From: Candidatus Babelota bacterium
Lineage (GTDB): Bacteria; Babelota; Babeliae; Babelales; Babelaceae
Length of the DNA: 41,028 bases
Direction: 5' to 3'
Assembly (NCBI GenBank): GCA_013288045.1
Contig: JABDCP010000010.1
Coordinates: 1 to 41,028 of the forward strand
Positions 22,689 through 30,569 of this stretch are shown here, piece by piece. The notes beneath the pieces were generated by a model. It was not told where the DNA came from and searched no databases. It was given only the letters and a program-made list of their open reading frames with translations. The position numbers and the translations under genes are program-made. Positions within the stretch are counted from its first letter, which is position 1, and every line of letters begins with the position of its first letter.

Positions 22689-24504
22689 GAGGCTCCTTTT
22701 TGCGGTGCTCTCGCACTTTAAATATCACTAATGAAATTGCAGCAGGGGTCATTCCCGTAATGAGCTGCGCTTGGGCTATGGTACTCGGCCTGATAGAGGT
22801 AAATTTTTGGCGTAGCTCAATTGAAAGGCCAGGTATATCGTCATAGCTAAAGGATGAAGGAATTTCAAGGCTCTGATAATAGTGGGTCTTAGCAACCTCC
22901 TTCTCTTCCCGTTCAATATACGGGCCATACAGAAGATCCGCATAGACCATCGTACGTGCTCTGTCTGAAAGCGGTTCTGGTGCTATCTGAGTAATATGAG
23001 CATACACATCATCTACCCGTCCTTCTCCAAGCCATTGTTTGAGGGCAAGAAACTGATGTTTGTTAGAGGCGAGCAGAGTACCACAGGTACGTACGAGTTC
23101 ACGCTCCTGTGTAATTGCAGCATAGGTACTATCGCTGATCAGCCCATGCGCGTGTGCCTTGTCTCCCAATCGATCAAAGACATTGTCTTGACGGAGGATA
23201 AGGCGCCGTTCTGCACGTGAGGTAAACATACGGTACGGCTCATCGATACTGAGTGTGACTAGATCATCGATCATGATACCGATATAGCCTTCGGTACGTG
23301 CTATAATAAAGGGCTCTTTATTTTGTACTTTATGCGCAGCATTAATGCCTGCTATGATGCCCTGTCCTGCAGCCTCTTCATAGCCGGTAGTCCCGTTGAT
23401 TTGTCCTGCAAGAAAGAGTCCCGGAATCGTTTTAACTTCGAGCGTATGCTTGAGCTGGTTGGGTAATACACAATCATATTCGACTGCATAACCTGGTCGT
23501 ACAATCTCCGCTTTTTCAAAGCCTTTTATCGACCTAATAAACTCCTCCTGCACTTCAAGAGGCATCGAGGTAGAGAGGCCATTAGGATAGATTTCCTCGC
23601 TTGAGGCACTTTCTGGTTCGACAAATACATGATGGGAAGTTTTGCCTGCAAAGCGGGAGATTTTATCTTCAATTGAAGGGCAGTATCGTGGCGGAGTGCC
23701 TTTGATATGACCTGTAAATATGGGCGACTTCTCAAAATTCTTCGTTAAAATTGCATGGGTCTTTTCATTGGTATGGGTAATATAGCAGCCCATTTTATGC
23801 GTAACCTGATGAGGCTCAAACTCAAAGAGAGAAGAAAGCTCATCAGATCCTTGGTATTCCATCTGAGTAAAATCTAAACTGCTGCGCAATAAGCGTGGAG
23901 GGGTTCCTGTTTTTAAACGTTTCATGGAAAGGCCGCGTGAACTTAAGAAGCTCGAAAGTTTGGTAACTGCTTCTTCTCCCTGTCTTCCTGCTTGGTAGTT
24001 ATCATAGCCTACATGACATAGGCCATTTAGAAAAGTACCTGTAGTAAGGACGACCGAAGAAGCTTCATAGATGGTTCCTTCTTGGGTACGCACTCCTTTA
24101 ATTGAGCCATCTTCATGAAGAAGTAGCTCATCAACGAGCCCGCTCATAATTGTAAGGTTGGTAACCTGTGCTAACTCTTTTTGACTGCGCTCAGCATAGG
24201 CCACCTTGTCGATTTGTAGACGTAGTCCATGAACAGCAGGACCTTTTCTTGTATTGAGCATACGTGCTTGAAGATAGGTGCTCGTACAGAGTTTTGGCAT
24301 GAGGCCACCTAGTGCACTAATCTCAAAGACGATATGCCCTTTGCCGATGCCCCCAATAGCAGGGTTACACGGCATATGACCTATGCGATCGAGTTTAAGG
24401 CTTAGTAGTAGGGTACGGGAGCCGAGCCGGGCTGCTGCATAGGCAGCTTCAATTCCTGCATGGCCACCGCCAACCACGATAACATCAAATTTTTGCATGT
24501 TCAT
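22678..24504 (-). CDS. mnmG: tRNA uridine-5-carboxymethylaminomethyl modification enzyme MnmG (GidA)
   Basis: FAD enzyme that with MnmE installs the cmnm5 group on U34 of certain tRNAs. 608 residues, normal length. FAD-binding GGGHAGIEAAYAAARLGS at 12-29, signature CNPAIGGIGKGH (about 47-58), KGPAVHGLRLQID, GTFLNGLCHVG, KTGTPPRLL, TGHIKGTPPRYCPSIEDKI, LFLAGQINGTTGYEEAAGQG and the C-terminal GLSIELRQKFTSIRPSTIAQAQLITGMTPAAISLV. All family landmarks are in place. First gene of the mnmG-lgt-dnaG-rpoD operon. The start is MNMQKF; the first or third codon could be used and no clear Shine-Dalgarno is seen. mnmE is not in the window. Confidence 0.97.
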   Translation of the reverse strand: MNMQKFDVIVVGGGHAGIEAAYAAARLGSRTLLLSLKLDRIGHMPCNPAIGGIGKGHIVFEISALGGLMPKLCTSTYLQARMLNTRKGPAVHGLRLQIDKVAYAERSQKELAQVTNLTIMSGLVDELLLHEDGSIKGVRTQEGTIYEASSVVLTTGTFLNGLCHVGYDNYQAGRQGEEAVTKLSSFLSSRGLSMKRLKTGTPPRLLRSSLDFTQMEYQGSDELSSLFEFEPHQVTHKMGCYITHTNEKTHAILTKNFEKSPIFTGHIKGTPPRYCPSIEDKISRFAGKTSHHVFVEPESASSEEIYPNGLSTSMPLEVQEEFIRSIKGFEKAEIVRPGYAVEYDCVLPNQLKHTLEVKTIPGLFLAGQINGTTGYEEAAGQGIIAGINAAHKVQNKEPFIIARTEGYIGIMIDDLVTLSIDEPYRMFTSRAERRLILRQDNVFDRLGDKAHAHGLISDSTYAAITQERELVRTCGTLLASNKHQFLALKQWLGEGRVDDVYAHITQIAPEPLSDRARTMVYADLLYGPYIEREEKEVAKTHYYQSLEIPSSFSYDDIPGLSIELRQKFTSIRPSTIAQAQLITGMTPAAISLVIFKVREHRKKEPHES

Positions 24505-24540
24505 AGAGTGTATTGGTTACGGATTACTTGATTATTTCTT

Positions 24541-24549
24541 AGTATACCA
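24541..24549 (-). promoter_or_regulatory. Extended -10 promoter of the mnmG operon
   Basis: TGG-TATACT on the minus strand (TATACT = 24541-24546), about 37 bp before the start. No good -35. Same nonamer as the nfeD promoter. Nothing further recognised in 24550-24774. Confidence 0.55.
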
Positions 24550-24774
24550 TACATCTTTTGACCTAGCCACTATGATGCATCACGTTTTGCATTCAAAGCT
24601 TCCTTTCAAGAGTGAAAGAACTGCGATAATCATTCCTTGCTAGGGTGAAAGCTGACTAACATGCGTGGAGTCACTAGTTTCGTTTTTTCTATTTTTTTTG
24701 GGGTTGTTTTTAAAAAGATCGTCTAGTTGCGCAATTGTGGTTTTGATAGGTTCATTTTTTGATGTTTCCGCCAT

Positions 24775-24811
24775 CAAAAATAGCCTCGATGTGCCACCTT
24801 AATTTTCGAGG
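24775..24811 (-). terminator. Probable terminator of the hydrolase gene
   Basis: On the minus strand CCTCGA...TCGAGG with a 16-nt loop, then CTATTTTTG, starting about 20 bp behind the stop at 24832. A second weak hairpin (TTTTTGATG/CATCAAAAA, 24756-24780) overlaps it. Confidence 0.5.
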
Positions 24812-24831
24812 TTACTTGATGGTAAATGTGT

Positions 24832-25740
24832 TTAGAAATGAGATGACTTTGTGTGTAAGCGATCGATCGACTTTGCAATCAGATCTGGTGCCTGAAGCAA
24901 TATTGTTAGATGCTTGGCATTAACAATTTCGGCGAAGTGATAGGTAGTAGCCGGAATACTATCTGCTAACTTTACCATTGCGGTCGCATCAAACTGTTCA
25001 TCCTCGGAAGCGCTAATGAGGACGGTAGGAAGGGTAATTGCTTCAAAAACTTTCTTGGTTTCATAGGGCGTTGTCGCACAAGACATCGTGTAGGTGTAGT
25101 AAGTAAGGATGTTGTTATCCTTCAAAATCTCGTCTGGATAATTGAAATAAACTGCCGGAGTATGTGCACAAAAATATCCGTTACTCATACCAGCAACGAT
25201 GTATACCCAGCTACGCACTTTTTTTACAAAGCTTAGTGCCGGATCTTTATGCTCTTTCAGAACTCCCGACATAGGTCCAAGATAGGGCGCTAACACTATC
25301 ACCCCGTCTACCTTTTGGTGCTTTGGCCATGCAGCATAGTTGAGCAATAATCCCGCCCCTGAGGAATGTGCGGCAAGATACAGGGGAAGTTTCGGGTGTG
25401 TAGCTCGAACACAGTTAACCATAGACGAAACATCGTCCCATACGATTTCAATGGTTGGCGCGTCACCACGAGCACCGGCAGAGTTGCCATGGCCTCGAAT
25501 ATCAACGATGTATGACGCTACTCCATGCTTCTCAGCCAACTCTTTGGCAATCCACTGGTGAATAGAGTTTCCATATAAGCCAGCACCATGGTAGAAAATC
25601 ATCGCAGCCCGGGGAGCCTTGGGAATATAAGAGTAATATGCAAGTTTGCAGCCATCAGAAGCAACAACATGCGAAGGCTGCTTTAACTCAAACGGTCGAA
25701 TCTGTTGTATTTCAGTGAAGGAAAACGGACTTATGATCAT
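24832..25740 (-). CDS. Alpha/beta hydrolase of the serine aminopeptidase S33/monoacylglycerol lipase type
   Basis: 302 residues, likely a cytoplasmic esterase or lysophospholipase-like enzyme. Landmarks in order: AAMIFYHGAGLYG (oxyanion loop), ASYIVDIRGHGNSAG (the D-x-R-G-H-G-x-S strand), the nucleophile elbow YLAAHSSGAGLLLNYA (H-S-S-G-A, Ser nucleophile), VDGVIVLAPYLGP, the acid region TVLISASEDEQFDA and the His in VNAKHLTILLQ. The third elbow glycine is Ala-like (SGAG), a small departure from G-x-S-x-G. No signal peptide. The insert between the elbow and acid (about 150-210) would form the lid. The substrate is unknown; lipid scavenging from a host is only a guess. It has its own promoter and terminator. 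Confidence 0.85.
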   Translation of the reverse strand: MIISPFSFTEIQQIRPFELKQPSHVVASDGCKLAYYSYIPKAPRAAMIFYHGAGLYGNSIHQWIAKELAEKHGVASYIVDIRGHGNSAGARGDAPTIEIVWDDVSSMVNCVRATHPKLPLYLAAHSSGAGLLLNYAAWPKHQKVDGVIVLAPYLGPMSGVLKEHKDPALSFVKKVRSWVYIVAGMSNGYFCAHTPAVYFNYPDEILKDNNILTYYTYTMSCATTPYETKKVFEAITLPTVLISASEDEQFDATAMVKLADSIPATTYHFAEIVNAKHLTILLQAPDLIAKSIDRLHTKSSHF

Positions 25741-25791
25741 ACATAGTTCTATTTAGAAGTTTCACGAGTATTTTCTATGAGACACCACCAA

Positions 25792-25797
25792 AGTATA
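25792..25797 (-). promoter_or_regulatory. -10 element upstream of the S33-type hydrolase
   Basis: TATACT on the minus strand preceded by GGTG; the -35 is weak. It lies about 50 bp before the start at 25740. Confidence 0.4.
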
Positions 25798-25862
25798 CAC
25801 CTTTATGAGTGAGAGCTAAAGAAGAAAGGTGCTTTGAGAAAATGTGCCCATCTACCCGTCGC

Positions 25863-26025
25863 TTACAAGGTTATAGACAAAGATGCTGCAAGAACCTGCA
25901 CGTGTACTCGTGGTATGCTTTTAAAAAGATCTCTTATATCTTCCTCAAAATCATCGTGCAGAGCAAAGCGGTGTCTCACCCTGAGTATCTTTGTGCACAG
26001 TAGAGGCTCCTTTGCCAAAGAGTAC
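25863..26025 (-). pseudogene. Remnant of an ankyrin gene 3' end
   Basis: Reading the minus strand from 26025 gives VLFGKGASTVHKDTQGETPL and CSAR, a clear ankyrin repeat, then a stop. Skipping one C restores DDFEEDIRDLFKSIPRVHVQ and a further VLAASLSITL before a TAA at 25863-25865. This lines up without gaps with the end of the intact neighbour (KRGAPTENKDNEGKTALQCV, then DVFSADIRTIF). It is therefore the frameshifted tail of a lost paralog, lying directly behind the intact gene. Confidence 0.75.
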
Positions 26026-26036
26026 TATAGGTCGTT

Positions 26037-27533
26037 CTAATGATCGTTTTGCAATGCATCTGGCGGACTGCTTATCCTATTTTTTTGGGCCGTGAAATGC
26101 GTAGCAAAAATAGTTCTTATATCAGCACTAAAGACATCAACACATTGAAGTGCCGTTTTTCCTTCATTGTCTTTGTTCTCTGTCGGGGCTCCTCTTTTTA
26201 AGAGAAGTTGCACTGCATCTAATTGTGAAGACCATGCTGCCTTATGGAGGGCTGTTCTTCCCTCGTTATTTGCAAGCCCTATCTGTGCTTTTTTATCTAA
26301 GAGAAGTGTTATGCCTTCTACACAATCTCTTTCTGCGCAATAATGAAGTACAGTATTTCCTTCATTATCAGCGGCATCGATGTGGGCTTTTCTCTCTAAG
26401 AGCACTGCTAGTGATTTCACACTATCATTATTAGCTGCATCGTGGAGCGCTGTCTTTTCTTGATTGTCGCGTGCATCGATCTGTGCGCCATTGTCTAATA
26501 GTAGTTTTAGGGCTTCTGCCTGATTCTGATAAGCTGCATAGTGAAGGGCTGTTTTTCCATCAACATCTGCTCGTGCGATCTGTGCTCCTCTTGCTAAGAG
26601 AAGTTCAATAGCTCCCACATGACCACTTTCGCTTGCTACATGAAGGGCTGTTCTTCCAAGATTATCTGTCATAGTGATTAGCTGAGGGTCTCTATCTAAC
26701 AGAAATTCTATTACTTCTACGCGACCATGCGGTGAAACAGCATGATGAAGGACTGTTCTTTCGCAAGCATCTTTTTCTTGAATTGAGACTCCTCTTGTAA
26801 GGAGAAGCTCAAGTGCCTTTTTTTGTCCGAAAGAAGCAGCCTGAAAGAGTGCATGGCATCCATACTGAGTTTGGCCGATGCGTGCGCCACTATCTAAAAG
26901 AACGGTCATCACATCTACATGACCATGAGCAGCAGCCTCATGCAGTGGAGTATGTTCCGAAAGATTTGCGGCCTCTAGGTCTGCTTTTCTCGCTACGAGA
27001 AGTCGTACTGCATCAGTATGACCTTGCAGTGCAGCGAGATGGAGTGCTGTTTCTAGGTTTATATTTTTCGCATTAATTGCGTTTCCTTGATCCAAAAGGA
27101 GCCTTAGCGCGTTGCTGTTGCCATCCCATGCAGCAATAAATAGAGGGGTAGTGCTGCATTTTTCTTTAATAAAGCGTTTCCAAAGGGCAGCATTGGCGGC
27201 ACCTTTTAGTAATTCTGCTAGCGCAAAAGAACGGATAGATCTCTGATCTATTGAACTGTCCATATCTTTGAGCTGCTCGACTAATTTTTTTTCGGTGATA
27301 TTTTTTTTATCCAATGAATCTATCAAAATTTTCCGTATACGATCATTTTCTACAGCTCTTTTCTTAACCTTCTGGTCTTCAGAATCATCATCACGTTGTC
27401 GTTTCTCAAGAAGCTCATCAGCTGCATCTAAAAGCTGCCATAATAGACGATTATGAGATTCGACTTCTGTCATTCCATAGAGAGGTTGTGAACATGCTAT
27501 GAAAAGCATGACTATACTTAAAAACTTTTTCAT
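26037..27533 (-). CDS. Exported ankyrin-repeat protein
   Basis: 498 residues. Start 27533 chosen because AAAGGA lies 7 nt upstream and it opens with a signal peptide (MKKFLSIVMLFIACSQPLYG); the longer in-frame start lacks both. A charged helical segment follows (about 20-120, ELLEKRQRDDDSEDQKVKKR). From about residue 125 to the end there are ten or eleven regular 33-residue ankyrin repeats, for example ETALHLAALQGHTDAVRLLV, RTALHVASESGHVGAIELLL and KTALHYAAYQNQAEALKLLL. The last repeat is degenerate and caps the stack. Unlike the ankyrin protein at 15796 it has no tyrosine-rich linkers. Likely a protein-binding exported factor; host targeting is inferred. A paralog remnant lies 12 bp downstream. 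Confidence 0.88.
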   Translation of the reverse strand: MKKFLSIVMLFIACSQPLYGMTEVESHNRLLWQLLDAADELLEKRQRDDDSEDQKVKKRAVENDRIRKILIDSLDKKNITEKKLVEQLKDMDSSIDQRSIRSFALAELLKGAANAALWKRFIKEKCSTTPLFIAAWDGNSNALRLLLDQGNAINAKNINLETALHLAALQGHTDAVRLLVARKADLEAANLSEHTPLHEAAAHGHVDVMTVLLDSGARIGQTQYGCHALFQAASFGQKKALELLLTRGVSIQEKDACERTVLHHAVSPHGRVEVIEFLLDRDPQLITMTDNLGRTALHVASESGHVGAIELLLARGAQIARADVDGKTALHYAAYQNQAEALKLLLDNGAQIDARDNQEKTALHDAANNDSVKSLAVLLERKAHIDAADNEGNTVLHYCAERDCVEGITLLLDKKAQIGLANNEGRTALHKAAWSSQLDAVQLLLKRGAPTENKDNEGKTALQCVDVFSADIRTIFATHFTAQKNRISSPPDALQNDH

Positions 27534-27667
27534 ATCCAATTCCTTTAATCTTTTGGGGTCGTACATTATGAATATAATTCTAGCATGTATTTTCAATTTG
27601 TCAATGCCGTGGGGGGTGGTATAGGCCCCTCTACCGATCGGTTCTGTCAATCGACCAAGGAAGGAGC

Positions 27668-27695
27668 TTGTGAAAATACTATATTATGTTACAAT
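27668..27695 (+). promoter_or_regulatory. Promoter of the ATAD3-like gene
   Basis: TTGTGA (27668-27673), 16 bp, extended -10 TGT-TACAAT (27690-27695). The -10 overlaps TATTATGTTAC (27682-27692), which recurs before the next gene (28931-28941). TATAACAGT (27707-27715) also recurs there. Confidence 0.6.
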
Positions 27696-27739
27696 TAGAA
27701 TATTAATATAACAGTTGGTAGTACCTTTGGAGACATGCT

Positions 27740-28867
27740 ATGAAATTTTTACGTATAAGCTTTATAACTGCTTTACTTGCAAGTGCATTCACGCCACTCT
27801 GTCCAATGGATATGGTTAACGATACTGTACCTATTTTTCGACTAAATGGGGAGGCCCTTCAGCAAAGGAGAAGGTTGGAATTACTTGTTTTTGAGCATAA
27901 TGGCGAGATGCATGCGCTTGTAAGACGGCGTGGTTTGCTCGATGCTATAGGTGACGTGTACATGCGTGCGCGATATATAGAGGAGATGGATACACTTCTT
28001 CGATCGATGTTCCATATCTCCCGTAAAGAAGAAGGCTCGGAGATGTTTTTGAACCCTGAACTGGCTGCGGAAGGAAAGCGAATTTCCGAATTAGTGAGCG
28101 CAAGCAATGGAGCGCCTTTTAATGTGCTGATCTCAGGAAGTCCAGGTACCGGTAAAACCATGTTTGCGAAGCAGTTAGTACCACAGTTTATGGAATATAT
28201 CTATCTTGATGCAGCTAATCTTTTACAATTTGATACTGAACTAGCGACAGTTCTCATACAAAAGCTCTTTCATTATGCTGAAATGTTACCCTGCATAAGA
28301 GCAATTGTTATTGATGATGCTGACGCACTCCTTGGAAATTATGCTAGGGCTGCAGAGAAAAGGCGTAAGATGATTAAACTTGTTCTAGAGTACATGAACA
28401 AAAAAGACAGGAGCTGCACGGTAATCCTTATCACAAATCGTGAAGAAGCTATCCCTGGAGCAATCCTAAACAGTTGTGCTCAACGCATTCATTTTAAAGC
28501 TCCCGATAAAAATGTACGGCTCGCAATTCTTAAATATGCTGTTAATAAGATAGTAGTGCGTGCAGTGGACTTACAACCTGCCACCTCTTCACGTATGAGC
28601 TGGAAGTATTGGTTTGGTAGAGATACAAATATTGTGCCACCTACTATTGAAGAAGGAGCTCTTTCTGACGAGGTTCTCGAAGCATTAGCGGACAGGCTTG
28701 AAGGATTTGTGCCGCGTGAGATTATTTGTCTTGTCAGAAGCATTCAAGATACTGCTTTAGCGACCAATGAAAATATAATCACTCCATCGCTCATTAATGG
28801 AGTTGTTGCTCCCAGAATTTTAGAACATCAAGCAATGAGAGCTTCCCCGAGAGAACCACAGGATTAA
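27740..28867 (+). CDS. AAA+ ATPase with signal peptide, ATAD3-like core
   Basis: 375 residues. GGAG lies 7 nt before the ATG. The N-terminus is a typical signal peptide (MKFLRISFITALLASAFTPL, then CPMD). A charged helical part leads to the AAA+ domain: FNVLISGSPGTGKTMFAKQL (Walker A), CIRAIVIDDADALLGNYA (Walker B with D-D in place of D-E), CTVILITNREEAIPGAIL (sensor 1), then INSCAQ-type R-finger region (NSCAQRIHFKAP) and a lid (EGFVPREIICLVRSIQ). The layout around Walker A/B recalls the ATAD3 family of mitochondrial AAA proteins, from memory. The Walker B Glu needed for hydrolysis is Asp, so activity may be slow or changed. Export of an ATPase makes sense only if it works in the host cytosol or if the N-terminus is an anchor. 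Confidence 0.8.
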   Translation: MKFLRISFITALLASAFTPLCPMDMVNDTVPIFRLNGEALQQRRRLELLVFEHNGEMHALVRRRGLLDAIGDVYMRARYIEEMDTLLRSMFHISRKEEGSEMFLNPELAAEGKRISELVSASNGAPFNVLISGSPGTGKTMFAKQLVPQFMEYIYLDAANLLQFDTELATVLIQKLFHYAEMLPCIRAIVIDDADALLGNYARAAEKRRKMIKLVLEYMNKKDRSCTVILITNREEAIPGAILNSCAQRIHFKAPDKNVRLAILKYAVNKIVVRAVDLQPATSSRMSWKYWFGRDTNIVPPTIEEGALSDEVLEALADRLEGFVPREIICLVRSIQDTALATNENIITPSLINGVVAPRILEHQAMRASPREPQD

Positions 28868-28937
28868 AGATCTCGTTACCAGGAACGCCTCGATGCGTTG
28901 TTTCTATTTGAAACATTGAATAAATTTTAATATTATG

Positions 28938-28955
28938 TTACTGTTATAACAGTAA
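28938..28955. promoter_or_regulatory. Perfect 18-bp palindrome over the promoter of the small Q/K-rich gene
   Basis: TTACTGTTATAACAGTAA is identical to its reverse complement. It contains TGT-TATAAC, a possible extended -10, so a dimeric repressor bound here would block the promoter. A -35-like TTGAAT is at 28916-28921. Confidence 0.5.
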
Positions 28956-28989
28956 TCAATAATAAGAGTAATTCACTGGAGAAACAACT

Positions 28990-29193
28990 ATGAATTTTGT
29001 AGGTAAAAGCCTTATAGTGGCTAGTATTACTTGTGTGATAGTGCAGATATCCGCAATGGAAAAAGGCAAGCCCGTTAACCCAATACATCAATATATTCAA
29101 AATAAATATGGTAAGGGACAACAGAAGCCTGCAGAACAGCAAAAACCTGCTCAACAAGCTCCTAAGCAAAAAGCAAAAGAAACCAAGGACTAA
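28990..29193 (+). CDS. Small exported Gln/Lys-rich protein (67 aa)
   Basis: No family recognised. Signal peptide MNFVGKSLIVASITCVIVQISA, then a basic, Gln/Pro/Lys-rich mature part of about 45 residues with a short repeat (QQKPAEQQKPAQQAPKQKAK). No cysteines. GGAG lies about 9 nt before the ATG and a strong terminator follows, so it is a real, separate transcript. It shares upstream sequence blocks with the ATAD3-like gene just before it, so the two may be controlled together. Such a short disordered basic peptide could bind nucleic acid, membrane or an acidic protein; nothing decides. Confidence 0.65.
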   Translation: MNFVGKSLIVASITCVIVQISAMEKGKPVNPIHQYIQNKYGKGQQKPAEQQKPAQQAPKQKAKETKD

Positions 29194-29208
29194 AACCAAG
29201 TATACAAA

Positions 29209-29240
29209 TGGGCGCTGGAATGATCTTCCGGCGCTCTTTT
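29209..29240 (+). terminator. Rho-independent terminator
   Basis: GGGCGCTGGAA-TGATC-TTCCGGCGCTC, 11-bp stem with two G-U pairs, followed by TTTTG. Begins 17 bp behind the stop at 29193. Confidence 0.85.
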
Positions 29241-29343
29241 GCTTGTTAGTGCTAATGTGAAAAGTTCCGGTATAGTCGAATAACTGCCGATAAGGCGCAG
29301 AGAATGCATAGGATTGTATAACCTAATTGAGGCTCAATAGAGA

Positions 29344-29380
29344 AGAAAAATAGGAAGCCCCGGCTTTCTTAGCTAGGGCT
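29344..29380 (-). terminator. Probable terminator of the gene ending at 29386
   Basis: On the minus strand AGCCC...GGGGCT with an inner GCT/AGC pair, then TATTTTTC; it follows the stop directly. Confidence 0.55.
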
Positions 29381-29385
29381 ATCAG

Positions 29386-29868
29386 TTATTTTTGGAGTCG
29401 TGCTTGAAGAATAGTGGTGATTTTGGTAAGACCGTTTGGCTGGTTAAGCATATCTTTAACATGCTTGGTGAGTGCAGGTTCGCCGAACCTTTCTTTGTGA
29501 TTCTTAAATGCTAAACCGATAAGTGCTGGTTGGCGACTTCTCAGAGCAGTATTGAACTCTTTTAAAAAAGGTTTAAGAGATTCGACCTTGTCATCCCCTT
29601 TTTTCTTGATGAGGCCCATAAGTTGCTTTACCCAATAGTTCATCGATTTTTCTGGTTTTACCGAAAGATCGAGAAAGTCTTTCATGAGTTGAAATGCATT
29701 CTCGTAATCTAGCTTTTCTTCACTCATAGGTACAAGGTCAACAGGAGCAGGTATCAAATCAGTTGAATTTGAACGTAAAGGGTTGGTAACAGCTTTCAAA
29801 GAAAGTGGCACACTCAAAAGAAGAGTCAGAGTACAGAGGGTTAGGTTTCTTTTCAGTAGTTCATTCAT
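29386..29868 (-). CDS. Small exported helical protein with LMKDF motif (160 aa)
   Basis: No known family. Signal peptide MNELLKRNLTLCTLTLLLSV, with PLSLKAV near the cleavage site, then a mostly helical basic protein. Residues about 58-85 hold LMKDFLDLSVKPEKSMNYWV, which matches LMKDFMNLSVQTDKNFEFWI in the next gene upstream, so the two are paralogs or share a domain. Beyond it, similarity is weaker but both end a helical block with FKNHKERFG / FTEHKGLFN and a run like LTKITTILQARL / LPKLKAAFKARL. AAGGAAA precedes the ATG. A single transcript from its own promoter near 29938 is likely. Confidence 0.7.
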   Translation of the reverse strand: MNELLKRNLTLCTLTLLLSVPLSLKAVTNPLRSNSTDLIPAPVDLVPMSEEKLDYENAFQLMKDFLDLSVKPEKSMNYWVKQLMGLIKKKGDDKVESLKPFLKEFNTALRSRQPALIGLAFKNHKERFGEPALTKHVKDMLNQPNGLTKITTILQARLQK

Positions 29869-29930
29869 AGAAATATTTCCTTAATGGTAGGGGGAAGAGA
29901 AGATTAGGTTTTTCTTCCCAGTCTATCTAG

Positions 29931-29954
29931 CCTCTAGTGTATAACAGCTAGAGG
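29931..29954 (-). promoter_or_regulatory. Palindrome flanking a -10 element
   Basis: CCTCTAG...CTAGAGG, 7-bp arms with a 10-nt centre. On the minus strand the centre holds TGT-TATACA, an extended -10 for the gene starting at 29868. It also lies just behind the stop at 29968, so it could be part of a terminator instead. Confidence 0.45.
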
Positions 29955-29967
29955 GGATGTCAAAAGG

Positions 29968-30531
29968 TTAGGAAGAGGTCCCATGGTTCTTTTGTTGTAG
30001 CTGGTATGCTGCGAAAAATATCGGATAGCTGCCTTCAAGCCACACAGGTAGCTTCTGGGGTGTGTTGTTTAGGGCATCACCTTGAGTAGGTATATAATGA
30101 TGCCGTATTATCCTCATAAGCAGGAGCCAACGCTGAAGTTCGGGATTCGTTTCCTTTGAGACTGCAGGAAGACGGCGATGCAGTGCAAGTCGCGCTTTAA
30201 ATGCAGCTTTTAACTTTGGTAGTCCGAGCTTTAAAAGCTCTATTTGAGTTGTTTGGTTAAAAAGACCTTTATGCTCAGTAAAGACGTTCAATGGATCCTG
30301 TTTATTCTCAAGGCTTTTACGCAGCTGCTTTTCAAAAGCAGCGAACTTCTCTTTATTTGGTGCATGGTGTCTTAATTCTTCTATCCAAAACTCAAAGTTT
30401 TTGTCCGTTTGCACCGAAAGATTCATAAAATCTTTCATAAGTGCAGGAGCAGACTTGTAGTGAGGTTTTCCCGCGTGTAGGAAAGGCATCATCATACTTG
30501 ATGCGGCTACGAGTAGTACTAGATATTTCAT
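29968..30531 (-). CDS. Small exported helical protein with LMKDF motif (187 aa)
   Basis: No known family. Signal peptide MKYLVLLVAASSMMMPFLHAG, then ALMKDFMNLSVQTDKNFEFW, shared with the gene downstream at 29386. The rest is basic and helical (FAAFEKQLRKSLENKQDPLN, LGLPKLKAAFKARLALHRRL) with a C-terminal extension (WLEGSYPIFFAAYQLQQ) absent from the shorter paralog. AAGGAAA sits 7 nt before the ATG. It is divergent from mraY, with which it shares overlapping -10 elements. Likely secreted; target unknown. Confidence 0.7.
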   Translation of the reverse strand: MKYLVLLVAASSMMMPFLHAGKPHYKSAPALMKDFMNLSVQTDKNFEFWIEELRHHAPNKEKFAAFEKQLRKSLENKQDPLNVFTEHKGLFNQTTQIELLKLGLPKLKAAFKARLALHRRLPAVSKETNPELQRWLLLMRIIRHHYIPTQGDALNNTPQKLPVWLEGSYPIFFAAYQLQQKNHGTSS

Positions 30532-30569
30532 ACAATTTCCTTAATATTCTTATTTCGAGTTATTCCGTG

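Noticed and set aside
24755-24780. TTTTTTGATG/CATCAAAAA as main terminator of the hydrolase gene
   Set aside because: AT-rich stem with no U-run behind it on the minus strand; the neighbouring CCTCGA/TCGAGG hairpin with TATTTTTG fits better.
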